NCBI GenBank assembly: GCA_002155105.1
Contig: MUZD01000002.1
Span: 186,001 to 250,000, forward strand
Length of the DNA stretch: 64,000 nt
Reading direction: 5' to 3'
Source: Sedimentibacter sp. SX930
Lineage (GTDB): Bacteria > Bacillota > Bacilli > Lactobacillales > Aerococcaceae
Shown: one piece after another, positions 17,116 through 26,097 of the stretch
Numbering within the stretch: the stretch's first letter is position 1
Layout: each line of letters starts with the position of its first letter
Made by a program: the position numbers and the translations under genes
The notes under the pieces: generated by a model
Told to the model about the DNA's origin: nothing
Databases searched by the model: none
What the model saw: the letters and a program-made list of their open reading frames with translations, nothing else

Positions 17116-17211
17116 GAAAATATGAAGTGGGTACACGAGTCACTTTCATCACATACTTTGCATAATAACTAAGAGAACCTGATAATAATCGAACAGATTG
17201 GTGGGTTAGTC

Positions 17212-19617
17212 ATGAAAAAAATGCGTAAAGTCAAATCTCAATGGTGTGCTGTTATGGTATGCGGTCTGTCCACAGCCGCGCTAATGATGGCACCGGCACC
17301 CTCAGTTTTTGCGGAAACTGCTGCAGAGAATGAAAGCAGCACCATCGGGAGAGAGTCGTCCCAAACAGAAACACCGGATATGCATGAGCAATCATCCATC
17401 CTCTATGAGGATACAGACAAAGCAGCGGATGTTCCGCCAGAGGAGGCAGTGACTGGAACACCGGACCTTTCAGAGATTGCGCCTTCGGAAACCTCATTGG
17501 AAGAACCTGAAGCAGTGGTGCCTGCAAGCAACGAGGGTATCCCTCCGGTGACCGGATCGATACCAGCTGTCACCGAAGCCGAACCTCAACCAAGCACTGC
17601 CAATCCGCTTGATTCTGCCCCCGCAGTGGAAATTACTGCAGCGGATGTTACAACACTACCCGAAGTGAAGGAAAGCTCTTCGGATGTTGCCGTTTCCTAC
17701 AAAGCTGTCATTGCCAAAGGAGACTTTACGCTCGACAGTCTGCCTTGGGGCTATACCGGCTATGCTTTCCGCTACATGACGAACGATTTTGTGGGTCAAA
17801 AAATCGAGGTGATCAGAGAATCGCAGAACGGTCTTTACGCATTGGCAGTGCTGAACGGAGAAAAGTTGGGTTGGGTAGACAAGCGCGCCTTATCCGACAT
17901 TGTCATCATACCTAAGGTACAAGACCTTGCTTCAGCGATTGCGGTTGATTACACTGCACGCATCAGCGGGACAGATTTTTCGATCGATACTCTTCCTTGG
18001 GGGTACGCTGGCTACATGTATATGGGAACGAGCACAGCTTATTTGGATCAGAAAATAAAGGCTGAAAAAGAAACCGCAAATGGTCAGTACGTGCTGATTT
18101 CCCTCAATGGAGAAAAGTTGGGTTGGATCGACAAGCGTGCTCTGTCGGACATTTACAGTCAACCCAAAGTGCAAGATATTACCTCAGCGTTGACGGTGGA
18201 CTATGCTGCCCGAATCGGCGCAGCCGGCTTTTCCATAGACAGTTTACCTTGGGGCTATGCCGGATATGCTCAAATGACAACAAGTTCGGCTTACTTGAAT
18301 CAAAGCGTACAAGCAGTCAAGGAGACCGCCAACGGCCTCTTTGCGCTGATCACACAGAACGGCAACAGATTGGGCTGGATCGATAAACGGGCACTGACCG
18401 ACATCTATGTCGAACCCAAAGTACAGGAGCTGGCAACGGGTATACCAGTGGATTATAAAGCAACTATCGCAGCAGCTGGCTTTTCTATCGATAGCTTGCC
18501 TTGGGGATATTCCGGATACGGGCAAATCGACACGACCAGCAACCATACTGGAGAGCGCATCCAAGCTGTCCAAGAATCGCCGAACGGCCTTTATGTTTTG
18601 ATTTCTTCAAACGGGGCCCGATTGGGATGGGTTGATAAACGGGCACTTACCGATATCGTGGTTCCGGCAAAAATCCAGGATGTAGCCTCTGCGGTCGTAG
18701 TTGCATACACGGCAGCCGTCACTTCACCGGGCTATTCGATAGACAGTCTGCCATGGGGTTACGCCGGCTATCAACTGATGGCCACTTCAACCGACTACCT
18801 GGGGCAGCGAGTTGAGGCTGTGAAAGAGACAGCAAACGGAGCGTATGTGCTGCTTTCGCTGAACGGAAAAAAATTGGGTTGGATCGATAAAAAGGCATTG
18901 GGGGATTTCAATAACCGATCCCAGGCACAGAATATTTCCGGTGGAACCGTCGTGAACTATTCACCGACAATCGCGAAAGCCGGTTTTTCGGTCGACACGT
19001 TGCCTTGGGGCTATGCCGGTTACCAGTGGCGGACAAGCACGGACAGTTATGTCGGACAAAAGGTCGATGCCATCAAGGAATCAGCGGATGGTCATTATGT
19101 CCTCATTTCCCTGAACGGCACCTACATCGGATGGGTGGACAAAGCCGCACTATCGGGATTGCCGACTTATGCTAAAGGTCCGGATTGGACAGTGATCAAC
19201 GGGTATTTCCGCAGCAACTCGGGAGTCACTTACTACATCGGCAACAGCTACATCATCGTCAGCTTGAGCCACCAAAGCGTCTGGGCCTATAAAGGTGAGA
19301 CGATGCTCGTTTCTGCTCCAGTCATCACTGGCAAACCATCGGCGAATAACGCCACACCGCGAGGTTTGTTCTACATCCAGCCATTTAAACAATCCCCATC
19401 TGTTCTGATCGGTGAGGACTATGCTTCGCCCGTAAGCTTCTGGATACCGTTTGTTGGCAACATGGTCGGCTTGCACGATTCGCCTTGGCAGACGCATGGC
19501 TATGGTGGCGATATCTACCTCTACTACGGTTCGCACGGTTGCGTCAACACACCGTATGAAGCGGTCCGGACCTTGTATTACAGTTATCCAGTCGGCACTC
19601 CGGTTGTAGTCTATTAA
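17212..19617 (+). CDS. Secreted L,D-transpeptidase with six GW/SH3-like repeats
   Basis: 801-residue exported protein. A signal peptide (about residues 1-34, ending SVFA) is followed by an acidic Ser/Thr/Pro/Glu-rich linker to about residue 155. Six tandem repeats of about 84 residues come next, each with a SLPWGY-type motif and ending LGW(V/I)DK. These fit GW/SH3 cell-wall-binding modules. The C-terminus is a YkuD transpeptidase domain with catalytic H775 and C777 in GSHGCVNTP. It would cross-link peptidoglycan (3-3 links) or attach proteins while bound to wall polymers. It has its own promoter and terminator. Confidence 0.9.
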   Translation: MKKMRKVKSQWCAVMVCGLSTAALMMAPAPSVFAETAAENESSTIGRESSQTETPDMHEQSSILYEDTDKAADVPPEEAVTGTPDLSEIAPSETSLEEPEAVVPASNEGIPPVTGSIPAVTEAEPQPSTANPLDSAPAVEITAADVTTLPEVKESSSDVAVSYKAVIAKGDFTLDSLPWGYTGYAFRYMTNDFVGQKIEVIRESQNGLYALAVLNGEKLGWVDKRALSDIVIIPKVQDLASAIAVDYTARISGTDFSIDTLPWGYAGYMYMGTSTAYLDQKIKAEKETANGQYVLISLNGEKLGWIDKRALSDIYSQPKVQDITSALTVDYAARIGAAGFSIDSLPWGYAGYAQMTTSSAYLNQSVQAVKETANGLFALITQNGNRLGWIDKRALTDIYVEPKVQELATGIPVDYKATIAAAGFSIDSLPWGYSGYGQIDTTSNHTGERIQAVQESPNGLYVLISSNGARLGWVDKRALTDIVVPAKIQDVASAVVVAYTAAVTSPGYSIDSLPWGYAGYQLMATSTDYLGQRVEAVKETANGAYVLLSLNGKKLGWIDKKALGDFNNRSQAQNISGGTVVNYSPTIAKAGFSVDTLPWGYAGYQWRTSTDSYVGQKVDAIKESADGHYVLISLNGTYIGWVDKAALSGLPTYAKGPDWTVINGYFRSNSGVTYYIGNSYIIVSLSHQSVWAYKGETMLVSAPVITGKPSANNATPRGLFYIQPFKQSPSVLIGEDYASPVSFWIPFVGNMVGLHDSPWQTHGYGGDIYLYYGSHGCVNTPYEAVRTLYYSYPVGTPVVVY
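17692..19160 (+). repeat. Six tandem 252-bp coding repeats
   Basis: The encoded (S/T)LPWGY motif recurs near 17732, 17987, 18238, 18490, 18742 and 18994, a period of about 252 bp (84 codons). The copies are diverged at DNA level, so the array is old rather than freshly expanded. Confidence 0.85.
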
Positions 19618-19625
19618 AATTGAGA

Positions 19626-19662
19626 AGCAGGGACGGCCACACTCAGGCGTCCCTGCTTTTTG
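19626..19662 (+). terminator. Intrinsic terminator after the transpeptidase gene
   Basis: AGCAGGGACG (19626-19635) / CGTCCCTGCT (19648-19657) then TTTT. Confidence 0.9.
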
Positions 19663-19717
19663 TGACACTTAGGCAGTAAAACGTTATACTGATAAAAACG
19701 AATAGGAAGGTGATGGG

Positions 19718-20512
19718 ATGAAAATAGCCTTGCTTCAGATGATGGTCACAGCGGATAAGGAAGCGAATCTAAAACGGGCAGAGGAATTGGTCAAGAGAGC
19801 GGCACATGGTGGAGCGGATCTGGCGGTGCTCCCGGAAATGTTCAATTGTCCTTATGATAACGCCTATTTCAGAGAATACGCTGAGCCGAAAGGCGGGGAA
19901 ACCTACAGAAGGCTCTCGGAGATGGCGAAAGAAAATGCCATCTATATGGTCGGCGGATCGATTCCCCAGATCAAGGAAAATAAAATATACAATACAAGCT
20001 ATACGTTCGATCGCCAAGGAAAAGAGATCCATGAATACAGCAAAACCCATTTATTCGATATCCAAGTCGACGGCGGACAAGCGTTCAGAGAATCAGATAC
20101 GCTGACGCCAGGGGACGGAATGGGCGTGTTTCAGACCGAATTCGGCATCTTCGGCTTGGGCATCTGCTTTGACGTCCGATTCCAAAGCGACTGGGAGCTG
20201 CTTCAAAAACAAGGAGCCCTCGTCTGCATTGTGCCTGGTGCGTTCAATATGACGACCGGACCTGCGCATTGGGAATTGCTGTTCCGAGGGCGAGCAGTCG
20301 ACAACCAACTCTTCATGGTGGGGGTAAGTCCTGCCCGCAATCTCGCTTTCAGTTACCATGCTTACGGCCATTCTCTTGTTGCGGATCCATGGGGAAGCGT
20401 CCTGGCCCAACTTGGTTTTGAGGAAGAAGTGGCGATCGTGACAGTGGATCTCGATCGTGTCGCCACCGTCAGAAGGCAAATTCCTATCCTCACTCCGCCA
20501 GTTACGGAGTGA
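19718..20512 (+). CDS. Nitrilase-family carbon-nitrogen hydrolase (omega-amidase-like)
   Basis: 264-residue cytoplasmic hydrolase. The nitrilase triad is visible: E40 (VLPEMF), K109 (EYSKTHLF) and C150 (GICFDVRF). The sequence context, especially YSKTHLFDI and GICFDVRFQ, resembles omega-amidase/Nit2, which hydrolyses 2-oxoglutaramate or 2-oxosuccinamate; a role in repairing deaminated glutathione (Nit1) is the alternative. Substrate cannot be settled from sequence. Start ATG follows GGAAGGTGATGGG. It stands as a single gene. Confidence 0.85.
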   Translation: MKIALLQMMVTADKEANLKRAEELVKRAAHGGADLAVLPEMFNCPYDNAYFREYAEPKGGETYRRLSEMAKENAIYMVGGSIPQIKENKIYNTSYTFDRQGKEIHEYSKTHLFDIQVDGGQAFRESDTLTPGDGMGVFQTEFGIFGLGICFDVRFQSDWELLQKQGALVCIVPGAFNMTTGPAHWELLFRGRAVDNQLFMVGVSPARNLAFSYHAYGHSLVADPWGSVLAQLGFEEEVAIVTVDLDRVATVRRQIPILTPPVTE

Positions 20513-20626
20513 AATGTTTTTTGCGACTATTCAAAATGAAATGGCTAATCAAAGCATTAAGAACTTTTAAGCTTTTGGAAAGTCAGGAATAAACACCTTT
20601 CTTTGTGTACCGGAGCACTTACTTTT

Positions 20627-20636
20627 TTGCTATAAT
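20627..20636 (+). promoter_or_regulatory. Extended -10 promoter of nifJ
   Basis: TG-c-TATAAT (TATAAT at 20631-20636) is an extended -10 about 110 bases before the start codon. No good -35 is present at 17 bases. Confidence 0.6.
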
Positions 20637-20746
20637 GAAATCACACAAATGCATCAGCTCGTCATTTTCTGCGACTCTTGGTCGAAAAACATCAGGAAAA
20701 TAACCCGCTGTATGTGAACTATACGATTTGAGAGAAGGAATCCTTT

Positions 20747-23700
20747 ATGTCCAACGAGAAAATGTATATGACTGTAGATGGCAATACGGCCGCAGCCTAT
20801 ACATCTTACGCTTTTACAGAAATTTCAGGTATTTATCCCATTACACCCTCTTCACCAATGGCAGATGCTGTCGATCATTGGGCGCAGGAGGGCCGCAAGA
20901 ACATCTTTGGCCAAACCGTGAAAGTGACCCAGATGCAATCCGAGGCTGGAGCAGCAGGAACTGTTCACGGCGCGCTGCAAGCTGGCGCTTTGGCGTGTTC
21001 CTACACATCATCGCAGGGATTGTTGCTGATGATACCCGACCTATACAAAATGGCCGGGCAACTGTTGCCATCCGTCATCCATGTTGCCGCACGTGCGGTG
21101 GGGGGCCACGCGCTTTCCATCTTCGGCGACCACTCCGACGTGATGGCCTGCAGGCAAACGGGCTATGCTATGTTGGCATCCTCCAGCGTACAGGAAACGA
21201 CCGACTTGGCAGCTGTTGCCCATTTGGCGGCAATCAAGGGACGCGTGCCGTTCTTGCATTTCTTCGACGGCTTCCGGACTTCGCATGAAATCCAAAAAAT
21301 CGAGGTCCAAGCGTATGACGACCTCGCGGAAATGCTGGACCAGGATGCTTTGAAAGCTTTCCGTGACCGCAGCCTCAGCCCGAACCACCCGACATTGCGG
21401 GGAACGGCTCAGAATCCCGACGTATTTTTCCAGACCAAGGAAGCCGCGAACAGATATTACGATGCTGTTCCGGAAATTGTCGAAGGCTATATGGAAAAAA
21501 TGAACCAGTTGACCGGCCGGGATTACCGCCTGTTCAATTATTACGGTGATGCGGATGCCGAGCGGGTCATCATCTGCATGGGCTCCGTGTATGAAACAGC
21601 CTGCGAGACGGCGGATTACCTGAATCGTTTAGGGGAAAAAGTAGGTGTCCTTAATGTGCATCTTTATCGTCCATTCAGCGTCAGTCACTTTTTGAAGGCT
21701 TTACCGGACTCCGTAAAACGGATCGCGGTACTTGACCGCACGAAAGAAGCCGGCTCCATCGGCGAACCGCTCTTTTTGGATGTCGTGGCTGCCTTCAACA
21801 ATCGCCTTGACCGTCCGATGATCATCGGCGGCCGTTATGGCTTGGGTTCGAAGGACACAACACCGGAGCAACTGTTTGCAGTTTATAAAAACCTGAAAAA
21901 AGAGGAACCGAAACATCCCTTCACGATCGGCATCAATGATGACGTCACTCACCTTTCGCTTGCGATCGATGAACAGATCGACGTCCGTCAGGTAGGCACG
22001 TTTGAGGCACAATTCTGGGGATTCGGTTCTGACGGGACAGTCGGAGCCAACAAAAATTCGATCAAAATCATCGGAGATCACACCGATATGCACGTACAGG
22101 CTTATTTTTCCTACGATTCGAAAAAATCGGGCGGGGTCACCATTTCCGACCTGCGCTTCGGCAAAGAGCCGATCCATGAGCCATATCTGATCGAAAAGGC
22201 TGATTTCGTGGCTTGCCACAACCATGCCTACGTCAAAAAATACGACATGCTGAAGAACCTGAAGCCAGGCGGCGCTTTCCTGCTGAACACCAATTGGCGG
22301 GCCGAGGATCTCGAAATGCGTTTGCCCGCCAAAATGAAACGGTACATCGCCCAAAACGAAATCGCCTTCTATACGATCGACGCCATCAACCTCGCCAAGG
22401 AAATCGGGCTGGGCGGGCGGATCAACACGATCTGTCAAGCGGCCTTCTTCAAAATTCTGCCGGTCATACCCGCTGAAGAGGCGATGCAGTATATGAAGGA
22501 AGCGGCCCGCAAATCATACGGGCATAAAGGCGAAGCGATCATTTCCATGAACGAGAAAGCAATCGATGCCGGTATGGAAGCTGTCCAAAAAATCAGCATC
22601 CCGGATAGGTGGAAGGATGCGCAGGATGAGCCGGAAGTATTGAATGACCAACCGGATTTTGTCCGGAACATCGCCAGCATGATGGAGCGGATGGAAGGCA
22701 ACCAATTGCCTGTCAGCGCCTTTTTGGACCGGGCTGACGGTACTTTCCCGCAAGGGACGACGCAATACGAGAAACGCGAAATCGCCGTCCAGATCCCGAT
22801 CTGGAATCCTGAGGAATGCATCCAGTGCAATCAATGCTCATTCGTTTGTCCGCATGCCGCCATCCGACCATTCCTGGCCACCGAGGACGAGGCAGCCAAT
22901 GCCCCTGAAGGTGTGGAATTCCTGGATGGGATGCGCCCATACAAAGACTACAAATACCGGATCCAAGTGTCCGCTGCCGACTGCACAGGCTGCGGCATCT
23001 GCGTCTTGACCTGTCCGGCGCGCAAAAAAGCGATCGAGATGAAAAACCGCGAGGACCATCTCGAGGAAAATAATAACTGGGATTACATGATCCGTCTGCC
23101 GCACAAGGAAAATCCTGTCGGCATCAACACGGTGAAAGGCAGCCAATTCGAAAAACCGTTGTTCGAATTTTCAGGTGCCTGCGCCGGCTGCGGCGAAACA
23201 CCATACATCAAATTGGTCACCCAAGTGGTTGGCGATCGCATGCAGATCGCGAATGCGACAGGCTGCTCATCCATCTATGGCGGCTCGGCACCTTCCACAC
23301 CGTATACGACAAATGAAGCAGGCTGCGGACCATCATGGGCAAATTCCTTATTGGAGGATAATGCGGAATTCGGCCTGGGGATGCACCACGCGACGAAACA
23401 ACTGCGTCAACGGACACTGGAATTGACAGGAGAACTCTTGAACCTGCAGATCGACGATTCGCTCAGATCGGCCGCTACAGCCTGGACTGAGGGATTCAAC
23501 GACAAAAACAGCGCCCGCAAATTAGCCGAAGCGTACATCCAGGCTTTGGAAACTGCGGACACAACGGATCAGAAAACCCAACAGCTGATCAACGATTTGG
23601 TCGGCTATAAAGACTATCTGATGAAGCGATCCACTTGGATGATCGGCGGAGATGGCTGGGCATATGACATCGGCTTCGGCGGTATCGACCATGTTCTCGC

Positions 23701-24286
23701 AAGCGGGGAAGATGTGAATATCCTCGTGCTTGATACGGAAGTCTATTCCAATACAGGCGGACAGGTTTCGAAATCATCCAACCTAGGCGCCATCGCCGAG
23801 TTCGCTTCCGGCGGCAAACCAGTCCGCAAGAAAGACTTGGGCATGATGATGATGAACTATGGCTACGTCTATGTCGCCCAGATTGCGATGGGCGCGAATC
23901 CGCGCCATACCCTGAAAGTCATCTCCGAGGCGGAAGCCTACGATGGTCCTTCGATCGTCATCGCCTACTCGCCATGCATCAGCCACGGCATCAAGTGCGG
24001 GTTGACCGTATCGCAGGAACACGAAAAAGATGCTGTGGATGTCGGTTATTGGCATCTTTACCGCTTCCACCCGGAAAACAAACTGAAAGGGAAAAACCCA
24101 TTCAAGTTGGATTCTAAGGAACCGCAATTTGAACGTTTCCAGGATTTCCTGATGGAAGAGGTCCGCTATTCTTCACTGTATAACCAGTATGATGCTGAGC
24201 ATGTACAGGCGATTTTTGACGAAAGCCTCCTTGCTGCAAAAGACCGTTATCAGTCCTATGCACGCTTGGAATCGTATACTGACTAG
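20747..24286 (+). CDS. nifJ: Pyruvate:ferredoxin (flavodoxin) oxidoreductase
   Basis: 1179-residue single-chain enzyme that oxidises pyruvate to acetyl-CoA and CO2 while reducing ferredoxin or flavodoxin, an anaerobic route. Domains in order: the pyrimidine-binding half (ISGIYPITPSSPMAD), a gamma-like domain, a two-[4Fe-4S] ferredoxin domain (CIQCNQCSFVCPH and CTGCGICVLTCP), and the TPP domain with the third cluster (CAGCGE) and IGGDGWAYDIGFGG. Full length for the family. Start ATG follows AGAAGGAA. Reduced ferredoxin made here may feed other redox enzymes in the cell. Confidence 0.97.
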   Translation: MSNEKMYMTVDGNTAAAYTSYAFTEISGIYPITPSSPMADAVDHWAQEGRKNIFGQTVKVTQMQSEAGAAGTVHGALQAGALACSYTSSQGLLLMIPDLYKMAGQLLPSVIHVAARAVGGHALSIFGDHSDVMACRQTGYAMLASSSVQETTDLAAVAHLAAIKGRVPFLHFFDGFRTSHEIQKIEVQAYDDLAEMLDQDALKAFRDRSLSPNHPTLRGTAQNPDVFFQTKEAANRYYDAVPEIVEGYMEKMNQLTGRDYRLFNYYGDADAERVIICMGSVYETACETADYLNRLGEKVGVLNVHLYRPFSVSHFLKALPDSVKRIAVLDRTKEAGSIGEPLFLDVVAAFNNRLDRPMIIGGRYGLGSKDTTPEQLFAVYKNLKKEEPKHPFTIGINDDVTHLSLAIDEQIDVRQVGTFEAQFWGFGSDGTVGANKNSIKIIGDHTDMHVQAYFSYDSKKSGGVTISDLRFGKEPIHEPYLIEKADFVACHNHAYVKKYDMLKNLKPGGAFLLNTNWRAEDLEMRLPAKMKRYIAQNEIAFYTIDAINLAKEIGLGGRINTICQAAFFKILPVIPAEEAMQYMKEAARKSYGHKGEAIISMNEKAIDAGMEAVQKISIPDRWKDAQDEPEVLNDQPDFVRNIASMMERMEGNQLPVSAFLDRADGTFPQGTTQYEKREIAVQIPIWNPEECIQCNQCSFVCPHAAIRPFLATEDEAANAPEGVEFLDGMRPYKDYKYRIQVSAADCTGCGICVLTCPARKKAIEMKNREDHLEENNNWDYMIRLPHKENPVGINTVKGSQFEKPLFEFSGACAGCGETPYIKLVTQVVGDRMQIANATGCSSIYGGSAPSTPYTTNEAGCGPSWANSLLEDNAEFGLGMHHATKQLRQRTLELTGELLNLQIDDSLRSAATAWTEGFNDKNSARKLAEAYIQALETADTTDQKTQQLINDLVGYKDYLMKRSTWMIGGDGWAYDIGFGGIDHVLASGEDVNILVLDTEVYSNTGGQVSKSSNLGAIAEFASGGKPVRKKDLGMMMMNYGYVYVAQIAMGANPRHTLKVISEAEAYDGPSIVIAYSPCISHGIKCGLTVSQEHEKDAVDVGYWHLYRFHPENKLKGKNPFKLDSKEPQFERFQDFLMEEVRYSSLYNQYDAEHVQAIFDESLLAAKDRYQSYARLESYTD

Positions 24287-24298
24287 CTTTAAATCCGG

Positions 24299-24336
24299 AC
24301 CAGTCGCCGTCTAATCGTGGTGACTGGTTTTTTTTG
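24299..24336 (+). terminator. Intrinsic terminator after nifJ
   Basis: ACCAGTCGCC (24299-24308) / GGTGACTGGT (24319-24328) with one mismatch, followed by eight T. Confidence 0.9.
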
Positions 24337-24464
24337 TTGCGTTCAGGCAGCATCCAAAGTTACTACCGCATCCTAATGTTTTGAGAAAAGGCATGGGGAA
24401 GGCTATAATGAAGGAAAGAAAGCGCTTTTGGGGAATGGGCTTGTAAAGAAAGCGAGGAACCGTT

Positions 24465-25721
24465 ATGACGGCAGAAGTAGGGATATTGAACGCGAACGGA
24501 GTGGTGCTTGCAGCTGATTCCGCTCTGACGATGGGGAACAGCGAACAAATGAAAATATTCAATTCCGGAAATAAGATTTTTTCGCTGGGGCCGAGCCATT
24601 CGGTGGCCATCATGATGTTCGGGAATGTACAATTCATGGGGATTCCATGGGAGATTATCGTTACAGGGTTCCATCAGAAAATAGGGGCCAGACCGTTGGA
24701 TACGGTCTCGGATTACTGCACCGAATTCTTCAATTATCTTGAGAGTGTGGATGAAATCTACTCCTCAATCTACACCGAAGTGCTCATCATCGGCTATGCG
24801 GAGAATGTCTGCAATATTTTGGAAAATACGACTTATATACCGTCTCCCGGTGCTTTCACTCTGGCGGATTACCAAAAAGCTGTCGAGGAAAAAATTCCCG
24901 CTTTGCTGAAAGAAAGCGAAAAGATGAAGAGCATCACCAAAAAGGCGCCGATCAAAGTTTTCACCGATCGTTACGGGGAGAAGCTGGATGAGGTTTTTAA
25001 GGAGCTATTCGATACGGTGTTCTTGGGCTTAAACCTCTACGATAAATTCAAGGCGGATCTATACAAGATTGTCAGGAATTACGTATACAGCGACAGTTAC
25101 TATCCCGACACCTACTCCGGCCTGGTTATCGCTGGCTTCGGCTTCGATGAGCTGTTCCCCAGCATCTACCAGTACGACATATCCGGCGTCGTCGACAGGG
25201 TGATCAAAAAACGGCTGACTGTGCGCCAAATCGTAATGAATGATTTTGCCGAAGACAGATGTTCCTCGGCCATTGTCCCATTTGCGCAGCAGGATATGGT
25301 CCATACTGTCATAAACGGCATAGCGCCGGATCTGGAGGCCGACCTCGGGGAACTGCTCCGCGCCACACTGGAAAAATTTGTTTCGGAACTGACCGAGAAA
25401 AAGTTGCTGAAGGAAAGTGATGCCCCGGAAATCAACAAAGTGAAGGCAACGCTGGTCGAATCGGGCCTGAATGCCTTCGAAAACATGAAGCAAGAGAGGC
25501 ATTTGACCCCCGTACTGATGACGATTGATTCGATGCCGAAAGAGGAACTCGCTTTGATAGCTGAAACTTTGGTCAACATCACCTCCTTCAAAGGGAAAAT
25601 TTCCTTTTCGATGGAAACGGTCGGCGGACCGATCGATGTGCTCCTGATCACGAAAAGCGACGGTCCTGTCTGGGTCAAGCGGAAGAACTACTTCAATCCC
25701 GATATCAATCGCCTGCGCTGA
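24465..25721 (+). CDS. Proteasome-beta-like Ntn-hydrolase candidate, unknown function
   Basis: 418-residue protein I do not know by name. Its N-terminus lines up with proteasome beta/HslV subunits. T2 follows Met1 directly, then GVVLAADSALTMGN places D18 where the proteasome has Asp17. K37 in NKIF sits where Lys33 is expected, with a three-residue insertion. The stretch after it (VAIMMFGNVQFMG) also fits the beta-strand ending in a Gly turn. If Met1 is removed, T2 would be the nucleophile. The remaining 300 residues are helical, charged and unlike proteasome. No signal peptide. Single-gene unit behind GAGGAA. Catalysis is inference. Confidence 0.6.
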   Translation: MTAEVGILNANGVVLAADSALTMGNSEQMKIFNSGNKIFSLGPSHSVAIMMFGNVQFMGIPWEIIVTGFHQKIGARPLDTVSDYCTEFFNYLESVDEIYSSIYTEVLIIGYAENVCNILENTTYIPSPGAFTLADYQKAVEEKIPALLKESEKMKSITKKAPIKVFTDRYGEKLDEVFKELFDTVFLGLNLYDKFKADLYKIVRNYVYSDSYYPDTYSGLVIAGFGFDELFPSIYQYDISGVVDRVIKKRLTVRQIVMNDFAEDRCSSAIVPFAQQDMVHTVINGIAPDLEADLGELLRATLEKFVSELTEKKLLKESDAPEINKVKATLVESGLNAFENMKQERHLTPVLMTIDSMPKEELALIAETLVNITSFKGKISFSMETVGGPIDVLLITKSDGPVWVKRKNYFNPDINRLR

Positions 25722-25797
25722 TGGGACAGAAAATTTCGCCCGAATTTTCCAGATTTGGTGTAAAATGAATGAAATGAGTTTTATGAAGGGTGTTATT

Positions 25798-26028
25798 ATG
25801 TATTTGAATATTCAGGAAACGGCCGACTATCTGGAAGTTCCGGTCAGCGAAATCCATCGTTTGATCCGCGAGCGCCAAATCCGCACGATCAGAGTGGATG
25901 ATGACATATTGCTGAACCGCGATCAGTTCAATTTTTTCATTGAACAAAGGGAAAAGTACAAACACGAATTGGAGGCCTATATGAACACGCCTCTGCCGGA
26001 AGATCCTGACATTAAGGATGAGGATTAA
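25798..26028 (+). CDS. Small MerR/excisionase-type DNA-binding protein
   Basis: 76-residue protein with a helix-turn-helix of the excisionase (HTH_17) type: LNIQETADYLEVPVSEIHRL at about residues 3-22, followed by the recognition pattern RERQIRTIRVDDDILLNRDQF. An acidic tail follows (PEDPDIKDED). ATG 25798 is chosen because AAGGGTG lies seven bases upstream; earlier in-frame ATGs lack a ribosome site. TAAAAT at 25771-25776 may be the -10. No integrase or phage gene is adjacent, so it is probably a chromosomal regulator. Confidence 0.75.
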   Translation: MYLNIQETADYLEVPVSEIHRLIRERQIRTIRVDDDILLNRDQFNFFIEQREKYKHELEAYMNTPLPEDPDIKDED

Positions 26029-26067
26029 AAAAACAGCGCTCTCTTATGATGAGAGACCGCTGTTTTT
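26029..26067. terminator. Terminator between the HTH gene and the membrane-protein gene
   Basis: AAAAACAGCG (26029-26038) / CGCTGTTTTT (26058-26067) with an inner TCTC/GAGA pair. It can serve both convergent genes. Confidence 0.85.
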
Positions 26068-26097
26068 GTCGTTTTGGAAGGTAATGATTTGCGCTGT

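Noticed and set aside
25798-26028. Excisionase of a mobile element
   Set aside because: No integrase, attachment site or phage gene lies beside it; such small HTH proteins are often chromosomal.
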